The notes beneath the pieces are model-generated. The model searched no databases and was not told the origin of the DNA. It was given only the letters and a program-made list of their open reading frames with translations. Position numbers and translations under genes: made by a program. A stretch of DNA of 54,180 bases from Bacteroidales bacterium (GTDB taxonomy: Bacteria; Bacteroidota; Bacteroidia; Bacteroidales; UBA10428): contig JAFGGU010000064.1 in NCBI GenBank assembly GCA_016930375.1, positions 1 to 54,180 of the forward strand. Reading direction: 5' to 3'. Every line of letters starts with the position of its first letter. Positions within the stretch are counted from its first letter, which is position 1. Positions 15,678-25,182 of the stretch are shown piece after piece.

Positions 15678-16952
15678 ATGAAAACAAAAGCGGTACGCAT
15701 ATACGGGAAAGACGATCTGAGGCTGGAGGAATTTGAACTGCCGCAGATCAAAGACGATGAGATACTGGCCCAGGTGGTGTGTGACAGCATCTGCATGTCA
15801 TCTTACAAAGCTACCAAACAAGGCGCAGATCACAAAAGAATTCCGAACGATGTGCATATCCATCCCACCATCATCGGGCATGAATTCAGCGGAGTGCTCA
15901 AGGAGGTAGGCAAGAAATGGACAGGAAAATTCAATATCGGCATGAAGTTTTCCATTCAACCGGCCATCAATTATGCGGACGGTCCGGTAGGCATACAGGG
16001 CGCCCCCGGCTATTCCTACCGGTACATAGGCGGGGACGCCACCTACGTTGTTATCCCCAATGAGGTGATGGAAATGAATTGCCTGTTGCCCTTTTCCGGC
16101 AAGGGATTTTACCCGGGCGCCCTGGCGGAGCCGCTATCCTGCGTCATTGGGGCCATGCATGCCAGCTATCATACCCGTCCCGGTTCTTACATTCACCAGA
16201 TGGAAATAGTTGACGGCGGCAATATGGCTATGCTGGCTGGTGTTGGACCCATGGGCCTGGCTGCCATCAATTACGTGATCAACAGGAAGAACCGGAAGCC
16301 TGGTTTGCTTGTAGTGACGGATATTGACCAGGACCGGCTGAACAGGGCGGCCATGCTCTTTACTCCCGAAGAAGCTTCACGCAAGGGAATCCGGCTGCAT
16401 TACCTGAACACCAGGAACGAAGAAAACCCGGTTCATAAAATGCGGGAACTGACGGACGGAAAAGGATACAATGACGTTTTTGTGTTTGCCCCGGTATCTT
16501 CGGTCATTGAACAGGGAGATGCCCTGCTTGCATTTGACGGTTGTCTGAATTTCTTTGCCGGTCCGGGAGATCCCGACTTTATAGCCAGCCTGAATTTCTA
16601 CAATGTGCATTACAGTTATACACATATTGTCGGTACAAGCGGGGGTAACAACGACGACATGGAAGAAGCCCTGAACATGATGTCAGAAGGACTTGATCCT
16701 GCCGGTCTGATTACCCATATCGGCGGACTGGATGCAGTGATTGAAACCACACGCCACTTGCCGGACATCCCCGGAGGAAAGAAACTGATCTATACGAATA
16801 TCGCCTTACCGTTAACGGCCATTGCTGATTTTGAAGCAAAAGGCAAATCCGATCCCCTGTTCAGGGAACTGGCGCAAAGGGTGAAGAAAACAAAAGGCCT
16901 CTGGAATGCAGAGGCCGAGGAGTATTTGATGAATAATGCGGTGAGTATTTAA
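15678..16952 (+). CDS. Zinc-type alcohol dehydrogenase, L-sorbose-1-phosphate reductase-like
   Basis: This 424-residue medium-chain dehydrogenase has an N-terminal catalytic domain with CDSICMSSYKA (catalytic-type Cys), HPTIIGHEFSGVLKEVG and LAEPLSCVIGA. The Rossmann domain carries AGVGPMGLAAINYV. The CMSSYKA motif in place of the usual CGTD and the 424-residue length resemble the L-sorbose-1-phosphate reductase group, which makes a hexitol phosphate. That fits the sorbitol-6-phosphate-dehydrogenase-like SDR domain encoded just upstream. The ATG at 15678 is preferred to a TTG six bases earlier. It is last in the GntR-controlled operon; a strong palindrome follows its stop codon. Confidence 0.82.
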   Translation: MKTKAVRIYGKDDLRLEEFELPQIKDDEILAQVVCDSICMSSYKATKQGADHKRIPNDVHIHPTIIGHEFSGVLKEVGKKWTGKFNIGMKFSIQPAINYADGPVGIQGAPGYSYRYIGGDATYVVIPNEVMEMNCLLPFSGKGFYPGALAEPLSCVIGAMHASYHTRPGSYIHQMEIVDGGNMAMLAGVGPMGLAAINYVINRKNRKPGLLVVTDIDQDRLNRAAMLFTPEEASRKGIRLHYLNTRNEENPVHKMRELTDGKGYNDVFVFAPVSSVIEQGDALLAFDGCLNFFAGPGDPDFIASLNFYNVHYSYTHIVGTSGGNNDDMEEALNMMSEGLDPAGLITHIGGLDAVIETTRHLPDIPGGKKLIYTNIALPLTAIADFEAKGKSDPLFRELAQRVKKTKGLWNAEAEEYLMNNAVSI

Positions 16953-16954
16953 AT

Positions 16955-16993
16955 GACACCCTTCAAGGGTCTTAGGACCCCTTGAAGGGTGTC
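16955..16993. terminator. Stem-loop between convergent genes, likely bidirectional terminator
   Basis: GACACCCTTCAAGGGTC, loop TTAG, then GACCCCTTGAAGGGTGTC pair over about 17 bp with one bulged base. Each arm is itself nearly palindromic, as in REP elements. It lies 2 bp after the reductase stop and 10 bp before the convergent LolA-like gene end. There is no strong U-run on either side, so termination is inferred from position and stability. Confidence 0.55.
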
Positions 16994-17002
16994 AATAAAT
17001 AA

Positions 17003-17728
17003 TTACGGTTTTGCAAATACCGCCAGATCCACAGGCTGGTTGAATTCAACCTTGGCTATTTTCACAGTCAAAAAAACCTGGCCGCCATAATTCGTATCCA
17101 CAGAATAGGGTAAAACCAATCCGTTTTCAGCCTTCTGAAAATCGGAATAATTGGCCACGACCTCCATGGACTGTCCCGTCATTTCGCTTTGTTGAACCAT
17201 CTTGATCAGAAAATAGGTTTCCGGATCAAAGTAATAGATCAATTCCGTATTGGCCGGTGTTACGACTTTTACTTTATAGGCATTGGTCATCCCGACAGCT
17301 TCCTGTCCCAATAATTCAACCTGATATCCTTTGGCCTGGTAATCCAGGGCAAAAGGTCCGCCAATGAATATCTGGTCCCGGTTCGGCTGATACTGACCGT
17401 CAGTCATGGTTTCTGCATTGTAATTTCCTGTCATGGGATAGATCTGCCAGCCGAAACTGTCGGTATAGCAAAAAACCACCTGGGTTCCCATAACATCGAT
17501 TTCCTGCTTGTAACCCTTCCCGTTAACCTGTGTGATCTTGATGGCACCCTGGTTCCCCATAGCATCCATGGTACCTTCCATGTAAAGAGATGTGATCTGG
17601 GATATCTGATCCTTCCCGCCGATTGCGTTGAGATGGTTAGCGATGATCTCATCAGCGGTTTGAGCTGATACAAATGCCGTGCCCAAAAGAGCAGCTGCAA
17701 TTAGTGTAAAAAATCTGTACTTCTTCAT
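17003..17728 (-). CDS. Periplasmic LolA-like outer-membrane lipoprotein-sorting family protein
   Basis: The 241-residue protein has a signal peptide with a likely cleavage after AFVSAQ (about residue 23). It then shows the LolA/LolB-like pattern TADEIIANHLNAIGGKDQISQITSLYMEGTM, a YNAETM segment, and a lipid-carrier-like run of beta strands (ELIYYFDPETYFLIKMVQQ). Many Bacteroidota encode such proteins outside the true LolA locus, and their cargo is not known. There is no lipobox. It stands alone on the minus strand, 113 bp downstream of the GH2 gene, and could be co-transcribed with it. No clear -7 box is visible upstream. Confidence 0.75.
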   Translation of the reverse strand: MKKYRFFTLIAAALLGTAFVSAQTADEIIANHLNAIGGKDQISQITSLYMEGTMDAMGNQGAIKITQVNGKGYKQEIDVMGTQVVFCYTDSFGWQIYPMTGNYNAETMTDGQYQPNRDQIFIGGPFALDYQAKGYQVELLGQEAVGMTNAYKVKVVTPANTELIYYFDPETYFLIKMVQQSEMTGQSMEVVANYSDFQKAENGLVLPYSVDTNYGGQVFLTVKIAKVEFNQPVDLAVFAKP

Positions 17729-17841
17729 TTTTTTCTATTTAAAAATTTGTGGGTTGAAAATTAATTAGTACTGAAAATTATTTATTTTTTTCGTTATTCT
17801 GATTCTTTCTTCATCATTGAAACAAATTGTCGTAACAAAAT

Positions 17842-20277
17842 TCATTCCACGATTATTCCGGTGGTTGCGGATTCCAATCCTTCAGAGGTGGCAGTCAGAT
17901 TAATCTTCCCACCTTTGCCTGCTGATTGCAGAATAACCAGGCATAATCCGTTGTAAGCTTTCCGGTAATCAGCCTTAAAGGGCTCATGACTGGCCTGGAA
18001 GCCATTGTCAACGCCCGCAATGGTTCCCTCGCCGGTAATGCTGAACTTCACGAGGTTATTGGCATCCGGAACAAGATTCCCGTCCTTGTCAACAATTTTC
18101 ACAGTGACAAAAGAAAGATCACGATCCTCTTTATGAATGGTTTCCCGGTCGGGTACCAGTTCAATCCTTGCCGGTTTGCCCGCTGTCAGGATCTCCCGGG
18201 TAAGAACCTCCTGCCCGTTTTTACGCGAAACCGCCTTCAGTGTTCCGGGTTCGAATATTGTTTTCCACATGACGTGGAGGTCATCGTCTATCTTCTTCCG
18301 GGTACCTAAAGACTGATCATTCAGGAATAATTCCACTTCATCCGCATTGTTATAATAGGCCCAGACATCTATCTCCATGCCTTTTTCCCAATTCCAGTGC
18401 GGAAGTATATGCAGGACCGGCTTGTCCGTCCACACACTCTGGTATAGATAAAATGCGTCTTTGGGGAAACCTGCCAGGTCGATGATGCCGAAGTAGGAAC
18501 TGCGGGCGGGCCACCAGTAAGGAGTAGGTTCTCCCAGGTAATCCCAACCCGTCCAGACAAAGGTTCCGGCCATATGTTCGAGCCTGTAGAACTCCTTGAG
18601 GGATTCTTCGTGCGTTGATGCCCAAACAGCTGAAAGATTGTCATAGGACGATGCCGTAAAATCTTCATTCAGATTTTGTTTGCCCATCCCGGCGCGCTTA
18701 ATGACATCGGAAGGCATGGTATAATCGCCCCTTGACTCGAAGGCGGAAGCAGACTCGGTAGCTATCAGGGGCTTAACAGCCCATTTTTGATGTGCATCTT
18801 TCCAATAGGGATGTCGGTAATTGTATCCAAGGATATCAATGACTCCTGACTGGATCACGGCGTTGGATTCACCCTGAACCTGGTCGGCGCCAAAGGTAAT
18901 CGGCCGGGTGGCATCAAGCGTTTTTACAATAGCTGCAAGCTCCCTGGCAATGGTAAAACCACTGCTGTCGACGGGTGACCGCGGACCTTCCGGACGCAGG
19001 GATTGTTCACGGACTTCATTCCCGATGCTCCAGATGAAAACCGAGGGATGGTTGCGGTCGCGCAGCACCTGGTCCTGCAAATCCTGCTGATGCCACTGAT
19101 CCCAATCGAGGTGATAGTCGAATTTGTTTTTGGGTTTTTTCCAGATATCAAATGCCTCATCAATGACAATGAAGCCCATGCGGTCACATAAATCAAGCAA
19201 TTCAGGGGCAGGAGGATTATGAGAGGTTCGTATGCCGTTGCATCCCATTTCCTTCAGAATCTCAAGTTGTCTCTCGAGTGCCCTTGTATTGATTGCAGCG
19301 CCCAGTGCCCCGAGATCGTGATGGTTGCATACTCCGTATATCTTCATGGCTTTGCCGTTCAGTGAGAATCCGCTGACAGCATCAAAATTAAAGTAACGGA
19401 TCCCGGTCGGAGTGCGGTACTCATCGACCAGTTTCCCCATATTGTAAACCCGGGTTAAAATGGAATACATATAGGGCCGGGTAACAGACCAAAGTTCAGG
19501 ACTTTTAACAGTCAGTTCGGTTGTTGATTCCCCTGTTTCGCCTGCAGGCAATTCCAGGGAAGCTGAAGAACTGGCAATGGTGTTGGAATCATGATCCAGC
19601 AAAAGGGTTTTGATTTCAAGGTTCACGGATTGCGGGCCGTCGTTTTTTATTTTTCCGGCAACAGCAACCGTGGCCTTGTTGTCACTGACATCCCGTGTGG
19701 TTACAAAGGTTCCCCAATGATCCACATGCACCTCATTCACCGTGATGAGCCATACATTCCTGTAAATGCCCGAACCAGAGTACCAGCGGGAATTGGGTTG
19801 TTGTGAGTTATCCACCTTAACGGCGAGCACATTGCTTGTTCTTCCGTATTTGAGATGGGGGGTAAGATCGTACCGGAAGGATATATAGCCATTGGGCCGC
19901 TTGCCCAGGTACTGACCGTTGATCCATACTTCACTGTTCCTGTAAATACCGTCAAAGTCGATAAATACCTTCTTACCTTTCGCCGATGTGGGCATATTAA
20001 AGGTCTTGCGATACCAGCCCATACCACCCGGCAAAGCACCGCCACCGGGACTGGCCGGATTGTCAGCGCTGAACTCTCCCTCGATACTCCAGTCGTGAGG
20101 CAGATCCAATTCACGCCAGGATGCATCATCATATTCTGAATTCTCCGCACCAGGTGCATCCCCCAGGTAAAACTTCCAGCCGGAATTGAAACTTTCAGTG
20201 GTACGACCTTCGGGTGGGTTGCAGGAAGCCAACAGCACCGACAGGCCAACCAGGCTGATACATACTATTTTTTTCAT
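17842..20277 (-). CDS. Glycoside hydrolase family 2 beta-galactosidase-type lipoprotein
   Basis: The 811-residue protein has a lipoprotein signal (SVLLASC, Cys19), a GH2 sugar-binding jelly roll (about 27-190), an Ig-like GH2 domain (about 190-300) and a TIM barrel. The acid/base is Glu421 in WSIGNEVREQS and the nucleophile Glu508 in IATESASAF. The C-terminal region (about 620-811) holds the DUF4982-like and Ig-like domains typical of Bacteroidota GH2 enzymes. It should remove terminal beta-galactosyl or related residues from oligosaccharides at the cell surface or in the periplasm; the exact sugar cannot be read. There is no SusC/SusD pair nearby, so it is not in a classical polysaccharide locus. 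Confidence 0.92.
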   Translation of the reverse strand: MKKIVCISLVGLSVLLASCNPPEGRTTESFNSGWKFYLGDAPGAENSEYDDASWRELDLPHDWSIEGEFSADNPASPGGGALPGGMGWYRKTFNMPTSAKGKKVFIDFDGIYRNSEVWINGQYLGKRPNGYISFRYDLTPHLKYGRTSNVLAVKVDNSQQPNSRWYSGSGIYRNVWLITVNEVHVDHWGTFVTTRDVSDNKATVAVAGKIKNDGPQSVNLEIKTLLLDHDSNTIASSSASLELPAGETGESTTELTVKSPELWSVTRPYMYSILTRVYNMGKLVDEYRTPTGIRYFNFDAVSGFSLNGKAMKIYGVCNHHDLGALGAAINTRALERQLEILKEMGCNGIRTSHNPPAPELLDLCDRMGFIVIDEAFDIWKKPKNKFDYHLDWDQWHQQDLQDQVLRDRNHPSVFIWSIGNEVREQSLRPEGPRSPVDSSGFTIARELAAIVKTLDATRPITFGADQVQGESNAVIQSGVIDILGYNYRHPYWKDAHQKWAVKPLIATESASAFESRGDYTMPSDVIKRAGMGKQNLNEDFTASSYDNLSAVWASTHEESLKEFYRLEHMAGTFVWTGWDYLGEPTPYWWPARSSYFGIIDLAGFPKDAFYLYQSVWTDKPVLHILPHWNWEKGMEIDVWAYYNNADEVELFLNDQSLGTRKKIDDDLHVMWKTIFEPGTLKAVSRKNGQEVLTREILTAGKPARIELVPDRETIHKEDRDLSFVTVKIVDKDGNLVPDANNLVKFSITGEGTIAGVDNGFQASHEPFKADYRKAYNGLCLVILQSAGKGGKINLTATSEGLESATTGIIVE

Positions 20278-20307
20278 AGTAAATATTTTATAATGTCAGG
20301 TTTATTT

Positions 20308-20366
20308 ACTTAATCACCTATTCACCTATTCACCTAATCACCTATTCACCTAATCACCTAATCACC
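20308..20366. repeat. 8-nt CACCTATT/CACCTAAT array abutting the alaS stop
   Basis: Six to seven units of 8 nt (CACCTATT, CACCTATT, CACCTAAT, CACCTATT, CACCTAAT, CACCTAAT, and a final CACCC) run in register and end at the alaS stop codon (20367-20369, minus strand). In alaS sense the unit is AGGTGATT or AGGTGAAT, which contains TGA and makes TAG at unit junctions. Confidence 0.88.
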
Positions 20367-23012
20367 CTATTCTTCTTCCACTGCCTTCCTAAACATCTCC
20401 ACCGCCTTCCCCACCGCCTTCTCCAGCTTCGCTGCATTTTTGCCTCCTGCAGTGGCAAAGAAGGCCTGACCTCCCCCGCCACCCTCCATTTCCCGGGCAG
20501 CTGTTTTAATAATTTCCCCTGCATGCAGTTTCTTATCCCGGATGAGATTGTCATGGATCATGACAGCCAAATGGGGCTTATCACCCACAACAGCACCAAT
20601 CACAAGGAACAGGTCTCCTACCTCGCCCCTGAGTTGATAGGCGACATCCCTGATAATTCCCGGATCGCCGATGGTGTTTTCCAGGACTGCCGAAATCAGG
20701 TTGTAGTCACCGGCTTTGTGTACCTTTTTCAAAAGATCTTCTTTCAGCGCATGGGTTGCTTCCCTGGCATACCTTTCAACCTGCTTTTGAAGGGATGATT
20801 TCTCTTCAATTAATGTTTCCACTGCCTTTTTCACATCCTGGGGACTATTCAGGAGCTGTTCGACAGAATTCATTTTCTTTTCCAGATTCCGATACCAGGC
20901 TTCCGCCTTGCCTCCGGTGATGGCTTCGATGCGACGAACTCCGGCAGCAATGGAACTTTCTGAAAGAATTTTGAACAGGCCAATCTGGCTTGTGGAATCA
21001 ACATGGGTTCCACCGCACAATTCAACCGAATCACCGAACTGGATAACCCTTACCCTATCCCTGTATTTTTCGCCAAACAAAGCCATGGCCCCCATTTCCC
21101 GGGCTTCCTCCATGGATGTTTCACGCAATTCCTTGCGTTCGATGCCTTCCCGTATCTTTTGGTTTACCAGGATCTCGACAGCTGTGATTTCATCTTCCGT
21201 CATTTTCTGGTAATGTAAGAAGTCGAACCTCAGGTAGTCTGCATTAACCAGCGATCCTTTCTGCTCCACATGTTTGCCGAGAACTTCGCGCAAGGCATGA
21301 TGCAGGAGGTGAGTGGCAGTGTGGTTATTGGCAGTTTCCCTGCGAGCCTTGCCAGATACCACAGCTTCAAAAACCTGTGATACGTCCTGCGGAAGCTTTT
21401 CTGCCACGTGAATGATCAGTCCGTGTTCCTTGAAAGTATTAGTTATCCTGATTTTCTCCTCTCCATCGTCGAGATAACCGGTATCGCCAACCTGTCCCCC
21501 GCTTTCAGCATAAAACGGAGTCTGGTCCAGCACCAGGTGGAAAAACTGTTTGTCCTTTGTCTTCAACTTCCGGAACCGGCATATTCTCACTTCGGCATGA
21601 AGCCGGTCATATCCTACAAATTCACCCTGCGATCCATCGGGACGAACCATGACCCAGTCCGCAGATTCAACTGCTGCCGCAGATTTTGAACGGTTGCGCT
21701 GTTCAGTCATCGCCTGGTCGAATTCCTGCCGGTTCACCGCCAGGTTATTTTCCTTTAATATTAATTCCGTGAGATCGAGCGGAAAGCCATAGGTGTCATA
21801 TAGTTCAAATGCGATTTTCCCGCTGAGTGCATTTTTCTTCTCATTTTTCAGGGTATTTATGCTCTCTTTCAGCCGCTTATCACCGGTTTCAAGCGTATGC
21901 AGAAAAGCTTGTTCTTCCTCATAGATGACTTTTTCGATAAGCTGCCATTGGGATTTAAGTTCAGGAAATGCCTCACCCATGGTGGATAAGAGAGCAGGCA
22001 TCAATTTGTATATGACCGGTTTATTCTGTTCCAGGAAAGTGTAATTGTAACGCACTGCCCTTCGCAGGATCCTTCGGATCACGTAGCCGGCTTTCGCGTT
22101 GGAAGGAAGCTGACCGTCCGCTATGGCAAAAGCGACTGCACGCAAATGATCGGCGACAACGCGCATGGCAACATCGGTATTTTCTGATTTTCCGTAATCT
22201 ATCCGGGTCAGGGAAGCTATTTCCTGGATGATAGGCTGAAAAATATCCGTGTCGTAGTTGGAGGATTTGTTCTGTAATACCATGCAGAGGCGTTCAAACC
22301 CCATGCCTGTGTCAACGTGTTTATTCTTTAACAATTCCAGTTCACCGCTCACCCGCCTGTTATATTGAATAAAAACCAGGTTCCAGATTTCGATGACCCT
22401 TGGATTGCCTTTATTGACAAGCATTTTGCCATCCAGGGCTTTTCGTTCAACATCAGGCCTGATATCCACGTGAATCTCGGAACAGGGACCGCAGGGTCCT
22501 GAATCGCCCATTTCCCAGAAATTATCCTTCTTGTTCCCCGGCAAAATGCGGTTCTCATCAATCAACTTGTTCCAATAATTATAGGCTTCCAAATCCCTGT
22601 CAAGCCCTTCTGACTGATCCCCTTCAAATATGGTTACGTAAATGCGTTCTTTGTCAATCTTCATTACGTCCGTGAGGAATTCCCATGCCCACTGAATGGC
22701 TTCCTGTTTGAAATAATCCCCAAAGGACCAGTTCCCGAGCATTTCAAACATGGTGTGGTGGTATCCGTCATGTCCGACCTCTTCCAGGTCGTTGTGCTTG
22801 CCGGAAACCCGCAAACATTTTTGTGTATTTGCGATACGTTTGAATTTAACAGGAGCGTTATCCAGGAAAATATCCTTGAACTGGTTCATACCGGCATTTG
22901 TGAACATCAATGTGGGGTCATTTTTCACAACCATCGCTGCGGATGGCACTACCTCATGTCCCTTGTTCCGGAAGAAATCAAGAAAATTTTGACGAACAAT
23001 AGAAGAATTCAT
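20367..23012 (-). CDS. alaS: Alanine--tRNA ligase
   Basis: The full-length 881-residue AlaRS has the class II catalytic core at the N-terminus (FFRNKGHEVVPSAAM, DPTLMFTNAGMNQFKD), a tRNA-recognition domain, an editing domain with the HTATHLLHHAL zinc motif and the CGGTHV motif, and a C-terminal Ala region ending in a Gly-rich segment (GGGGGQAFFATAGG). It charges tRNA-Ala and hydrolyses Ser/Gly mischarged tRNA. The gene is divergent from two M23 peptidases, an arrangement often seen in Bacteroidales. No convincing -7 box was found on the minus strand in the 137-bp gap. Confidence 0.98.
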   Translation of the reverse strand: MNSSIVRQNFLDFFRNKGHEVVPSAAMVVKNDPTLMFTNAGMNQFKDIFLDNAPVKFKRIANTQKCLRVSGKHNDLEEVGHDGYHHTMFEMLGNWSFGDYFKQEAIQWAWEFLTDVMKIDKERIYVTIFEGDQSEGLDRDLEAYNYWNKLIDENRILPGNKKDNFWEMGDSGPCGPCSEIHVDIRPDVERKALDGKMLVNKGNPRVIEIWNLVFIQYNRRVSGELELLKNKHVDTGMGFERLCMVLQNKSSNYDTDIFQPIIQEIASLTRIDYGKSENTDVAMRVVADHLRAVAFAIADGQLPSNAKAGYVIRRILRRAVRYNYTFLEQNKPVIYKLMPALLSTMGEAFPELKSQWQLIEKVIYEEEQAFLHTLETGDKRLKESINTLKNEKKNALSGKIAFELYDTYGFPLDLTELILKENNLAVNRQEFDQAMTEQRNRSKSAAAVESADWVMVRPDGSQGEFVGYDRLHAEVRICRFRKLKTKDKQFFHLVLDQTPFYAESGGQVGDTGYLDDGEEKIRITNTFKEHGLIIHVAEKLPQDVSQVFEAVVSGKARRETANNHTATHLLHHALREVLGKHVEQKGSLVNADYLRFDFLHYQKMTEDEITAVEILVNQKIREGIERKELRETSMEEAREMGAMALFGEKYRDRVRVIQFGDSVELCGGTHVDSTSQIGLFKILSESSIAAGVRRIEAITGGKAEAWYRNLEKKMNSVEQLLNSPQDVKKAVETLIEEKSSLQKQVERYAREATHALKEDLLKKVHKAGDYNLISAVLENTIGDPGIIRDVAYQLRGEVGDLFLVIGAVVGDKPHLAVMIHDNLIRDKKLHAGEIIKTAAREMEGGGGGQAFFATAGGKNAAKLEKAVGKAVEMFRKAVEEE

Positions 23013-23076
23013 TTAGGAAATAATAAATATTTGATGAACTTATTGTTTTTGTATTCACAAAACTTTGCTAAATTGA

Positions 23077-23108
23077 CTTGTAAATTTAATTTTTTTCCTA
23101 TAGTTTTG
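23077..23108 (+). promoter_or_regulatory. Promoter of the M23 peptidase pair
   Basis: CTTG (23077-23080) and TAGTTTTG (23101-23108), separated by 20 bp, fit the Bacteroidota -33/-7 consensus. Transcription would begin near 23114, giving a leader of about 36 nt before the TTG start at 23150. Confidence 0.6.
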
Positions 23109-23149
23109 TTGGCTTCGTACTATATTAATAATTAAATAGTTGCATTTGC

Positions 23150-24112
23150 TTGATTTTTAGAAAGAAGAAATACCGATTTAATCCCAACACACTCTTGTTC
23201 GAAGAGATCAGAATTGACAAAAAGCGTCGGTTCAGGAGGATTTCACTGTATTTGCTTGGTATTCTGTTTTTTATACTTATTTCGGGATTTCTGCTCAATC
23301 ATTTTCTGGGTTCACCTGAAGCCCGGATTCTTGAAAAGCAGGTGGCAGTGCTCAACAAACAAATGCAGGTGCTCTATAGCAAGGGGAAACATTTCAGTAC
23401 TGCTTTGCGAAATGATGTTTTTCCGAAGGACAATCATTACCGGACTATCCTCCAGATGGATACGGTGCCCTATACATACAGGCTGGCAGGATCCGGGGGT
23501 TCAGCAGCCGCAGACGGGATTTCGCTCAACAGCAACCTTACCTATCAGTTGAATAACCTTATCAACAAACTTGATCAACAGCTTCAACTACAATCGGGGT
23601 CTTTTGATATCCTTTATAAAAAAGCACTGGAACATTCCACGCAGCTTGTCAATCTTCCTGCTATTCAGCCAGTCTCACAGAATGATCTGATTATGATCAG
23701 CTCTCGCTTTGGGGTACGTTCAGATCCATTCTTTTTCTTCGAACAGGTTCATAACGGAATTGATTTCGTTACAACTGTCGGGAAGAATGTATATGCAACC
23801 GGCAATGGCACTGTAACCTTTGTGCAATATTCTCGTACAGGTTATGGAAACGAAATAGTTATAGATCATATGTTTGGATTTGGTTCACGGTACGGACACC
23901 TCGATACGATTTTGGTGAAGCATGGAGAAATGGTAAAGCGCGGACAGGTTATCGGCACCGTTGGACAAACAGGAAGGGCAACAGGACCGCATCTGCATTA
24001 TGAAGTAATGTATGAAAACAAGGCCGTTAATCCCTCTTTCTATTACGATTCGAGTTTGACCCGGGAGGAATATGCACAGATCATACAAAAAGCAAACAAA
24101 GATATTGATTGA
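23150..24112 (+). CDS. M23 family metallopeptidase, membrane-anchored (copy 1)
   Basis: The 320-residue protein has one membrane helix (about 31-53), a coiled-coil-like periplasmic stretch, then a LytM/M23 domain with HNGIDF (His201, Asp205), YGH, and HLHYEV (His281, His283), all zinc or catalytic positions of active M23 endopeptidases. It should cut peptidoglycan cross-bridges or peptides. The start is a TTG: the first residues (RKKKYRFNPNTL) align with the ATG-started paralogue behind it (GKIKYKFNPESL), and the catalytic residues then have identical numbers in both proteins, which decides the start. It lies 21 bp upstream of the paralogue in one transcript. Confidence 0.9.
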   Translation: MIFRKKKYRFNPNTLLFEEIRIDKKRRFRRISLYLLGILFFILISGFLLNHFLGSPEARILEKQVAVLNKQMQVLYSKGKHFSTALRNDVFPKDNHYRTILQMDTVPYTYRLAGSGGSAAADGISLNSNLTYQLNNLINKLDQQLQLQSGSFDILYKKALEHSTQLVNLPAIQPVSQNDLIMISSRFGVRSDPFFFFEQVHNGIDFVTTVGKNVYATGNGTVTFVQYSRTGYGNEIVIDHMFGFGSRYGHLDTILVKHGEMVKRGQVIGTVGQTGRATGPHLHYEVMYENKAVNPSFYYDSSLTREEYAQIIQKANKDID

Positions 24113-24133
24113 CATACCCTTAACTTTTTCATC

Positions 24134-25105
24134 ATGGGCAAGATAAAATACAAATTCAATCCTGAATCATTAAGCTATATCAAGGTTGAATCTTCGTTTA
24201 AGCAAAAAGCTTTAAAAGCCCTGGCTTACTTTTTCGTTTTCCTGCTGAATGCGAGCATTGGTTACCTGCTTTACTCGGTTGCTTTTGATTCTCCCAAGGA
24301 AAAGGGATTGAAAAGGCAAATCAGCGAGATGAGTCTGAACATAGAATTATTCAATAAACAGCTGGACAATATTGAATCCGTTCTGGCTGATATGCAGCAG
24401 CGCGATGATAATATTTACAGAACGATTTTTGAAGCTGAGCCTCTGAATTACTCCGTAAGAGAGGGCGGTTTTGGCGGTTCCAACCGGTATAAAGACCTGG
24501 AAAAACTCGAGAATTCCAAAATTGTGATCAATACTGCCAAACGTTTGGACATCATTAAGGGGAAAGTTGTCATTCAGTCGAAATCCTACGATGAACTGAC
24601 CAAGATGGCTGTAAGCAAGGAAAAAATGCTGGCCTCAATACCCGCGATCCAGCCGATTGCCAACAAGGACCTCGAAAGAACCGCCTCGGGTTGGGGTTAC
24701 AGGATTCATCCTATCTATAAAATCAAAAAGTTTCATTACGGAATCGACTTTACAGCTCCAACCGGAACAGAGATATACGTTACCGGAGATGGTGTAATTG
24801 AACAAATTGAATCATCTCACAGGGGTTACGGTAATTCAATTATTGTCAATCATGGTTTTGGGATCAAGACCCTTTATGGCCATATGGACCATTTCAATGT
24901 CAAGCAGGGACAAAAGGTGAGACGTGGCGATGTCATTGGTTTCGTTGGCAACACAGGTCTTTCCACAGCACCGCATCTTCACTATGAAGTACTGCGTGCT
25001 GGTGAAAAAGTGAATCCGATCAACTACTTCTTTAATGATCTCACAGCTGACGAGTATGATCGCATGATCGAACTTTCGATGCAACCGGGGCAGTCATTTG
25101 ATTAA
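24134..25105 (+). CDS. M23 family metallopeptidase, membrane-anchored (copy 2)
   Basis: The 323-residue tandem paralogue of the gene before it has the same layout: a KYKFNPESL N-terminus, a membrane helix at about 28-50, a coiled coil (60-95) and an M23 domain with HYGIDF (His201, Asp205) and HLHYEV (His281, His283). All metal ligands are present, so it should be catalytically active rather than an activator-type LytM protein. The two copies are clearly diverged in the coiled-coil and middle regions, so duplication is old; they may form a heteromeric pair. It belongs to the same transcript as copy 1. Confidence 0.9.
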   Translation: MGKIKYKFNPESLSYIKVESSFKQKALKALAYFFVFLLNASIGYLLYSVAFDSPKEKGLKRQISEMSLNIELFNKQLDNIESVLADMQQRDDNIYRTIFEAEPLNYSVREGGFGGSNRYKDLEKLENSKIVINTAKRLDIIKGKVVIQSKSYDELTKMAVSKEKMLASIPAIQPIANKDLERTASGWGYRIHPIYKIKKFHYGIDFTAPTGTEIYVTGDGVIEQIESSHRGYGNSIIVNHGFGIKTLYGHMDHFNVKQGQKVRRGDVIGFVGNTGLSTAPHLHYEVLRAGEKVNPINYFFNDLTADEYDRMIELSMQPGQSFD

Positions 25106-25182
25106 TATATTATTCCACATAAACCTTTCGTTTAAGCAAATTAATTTTTCTATCTTAGAGCGTTCATTTTAACCAGAACGCT

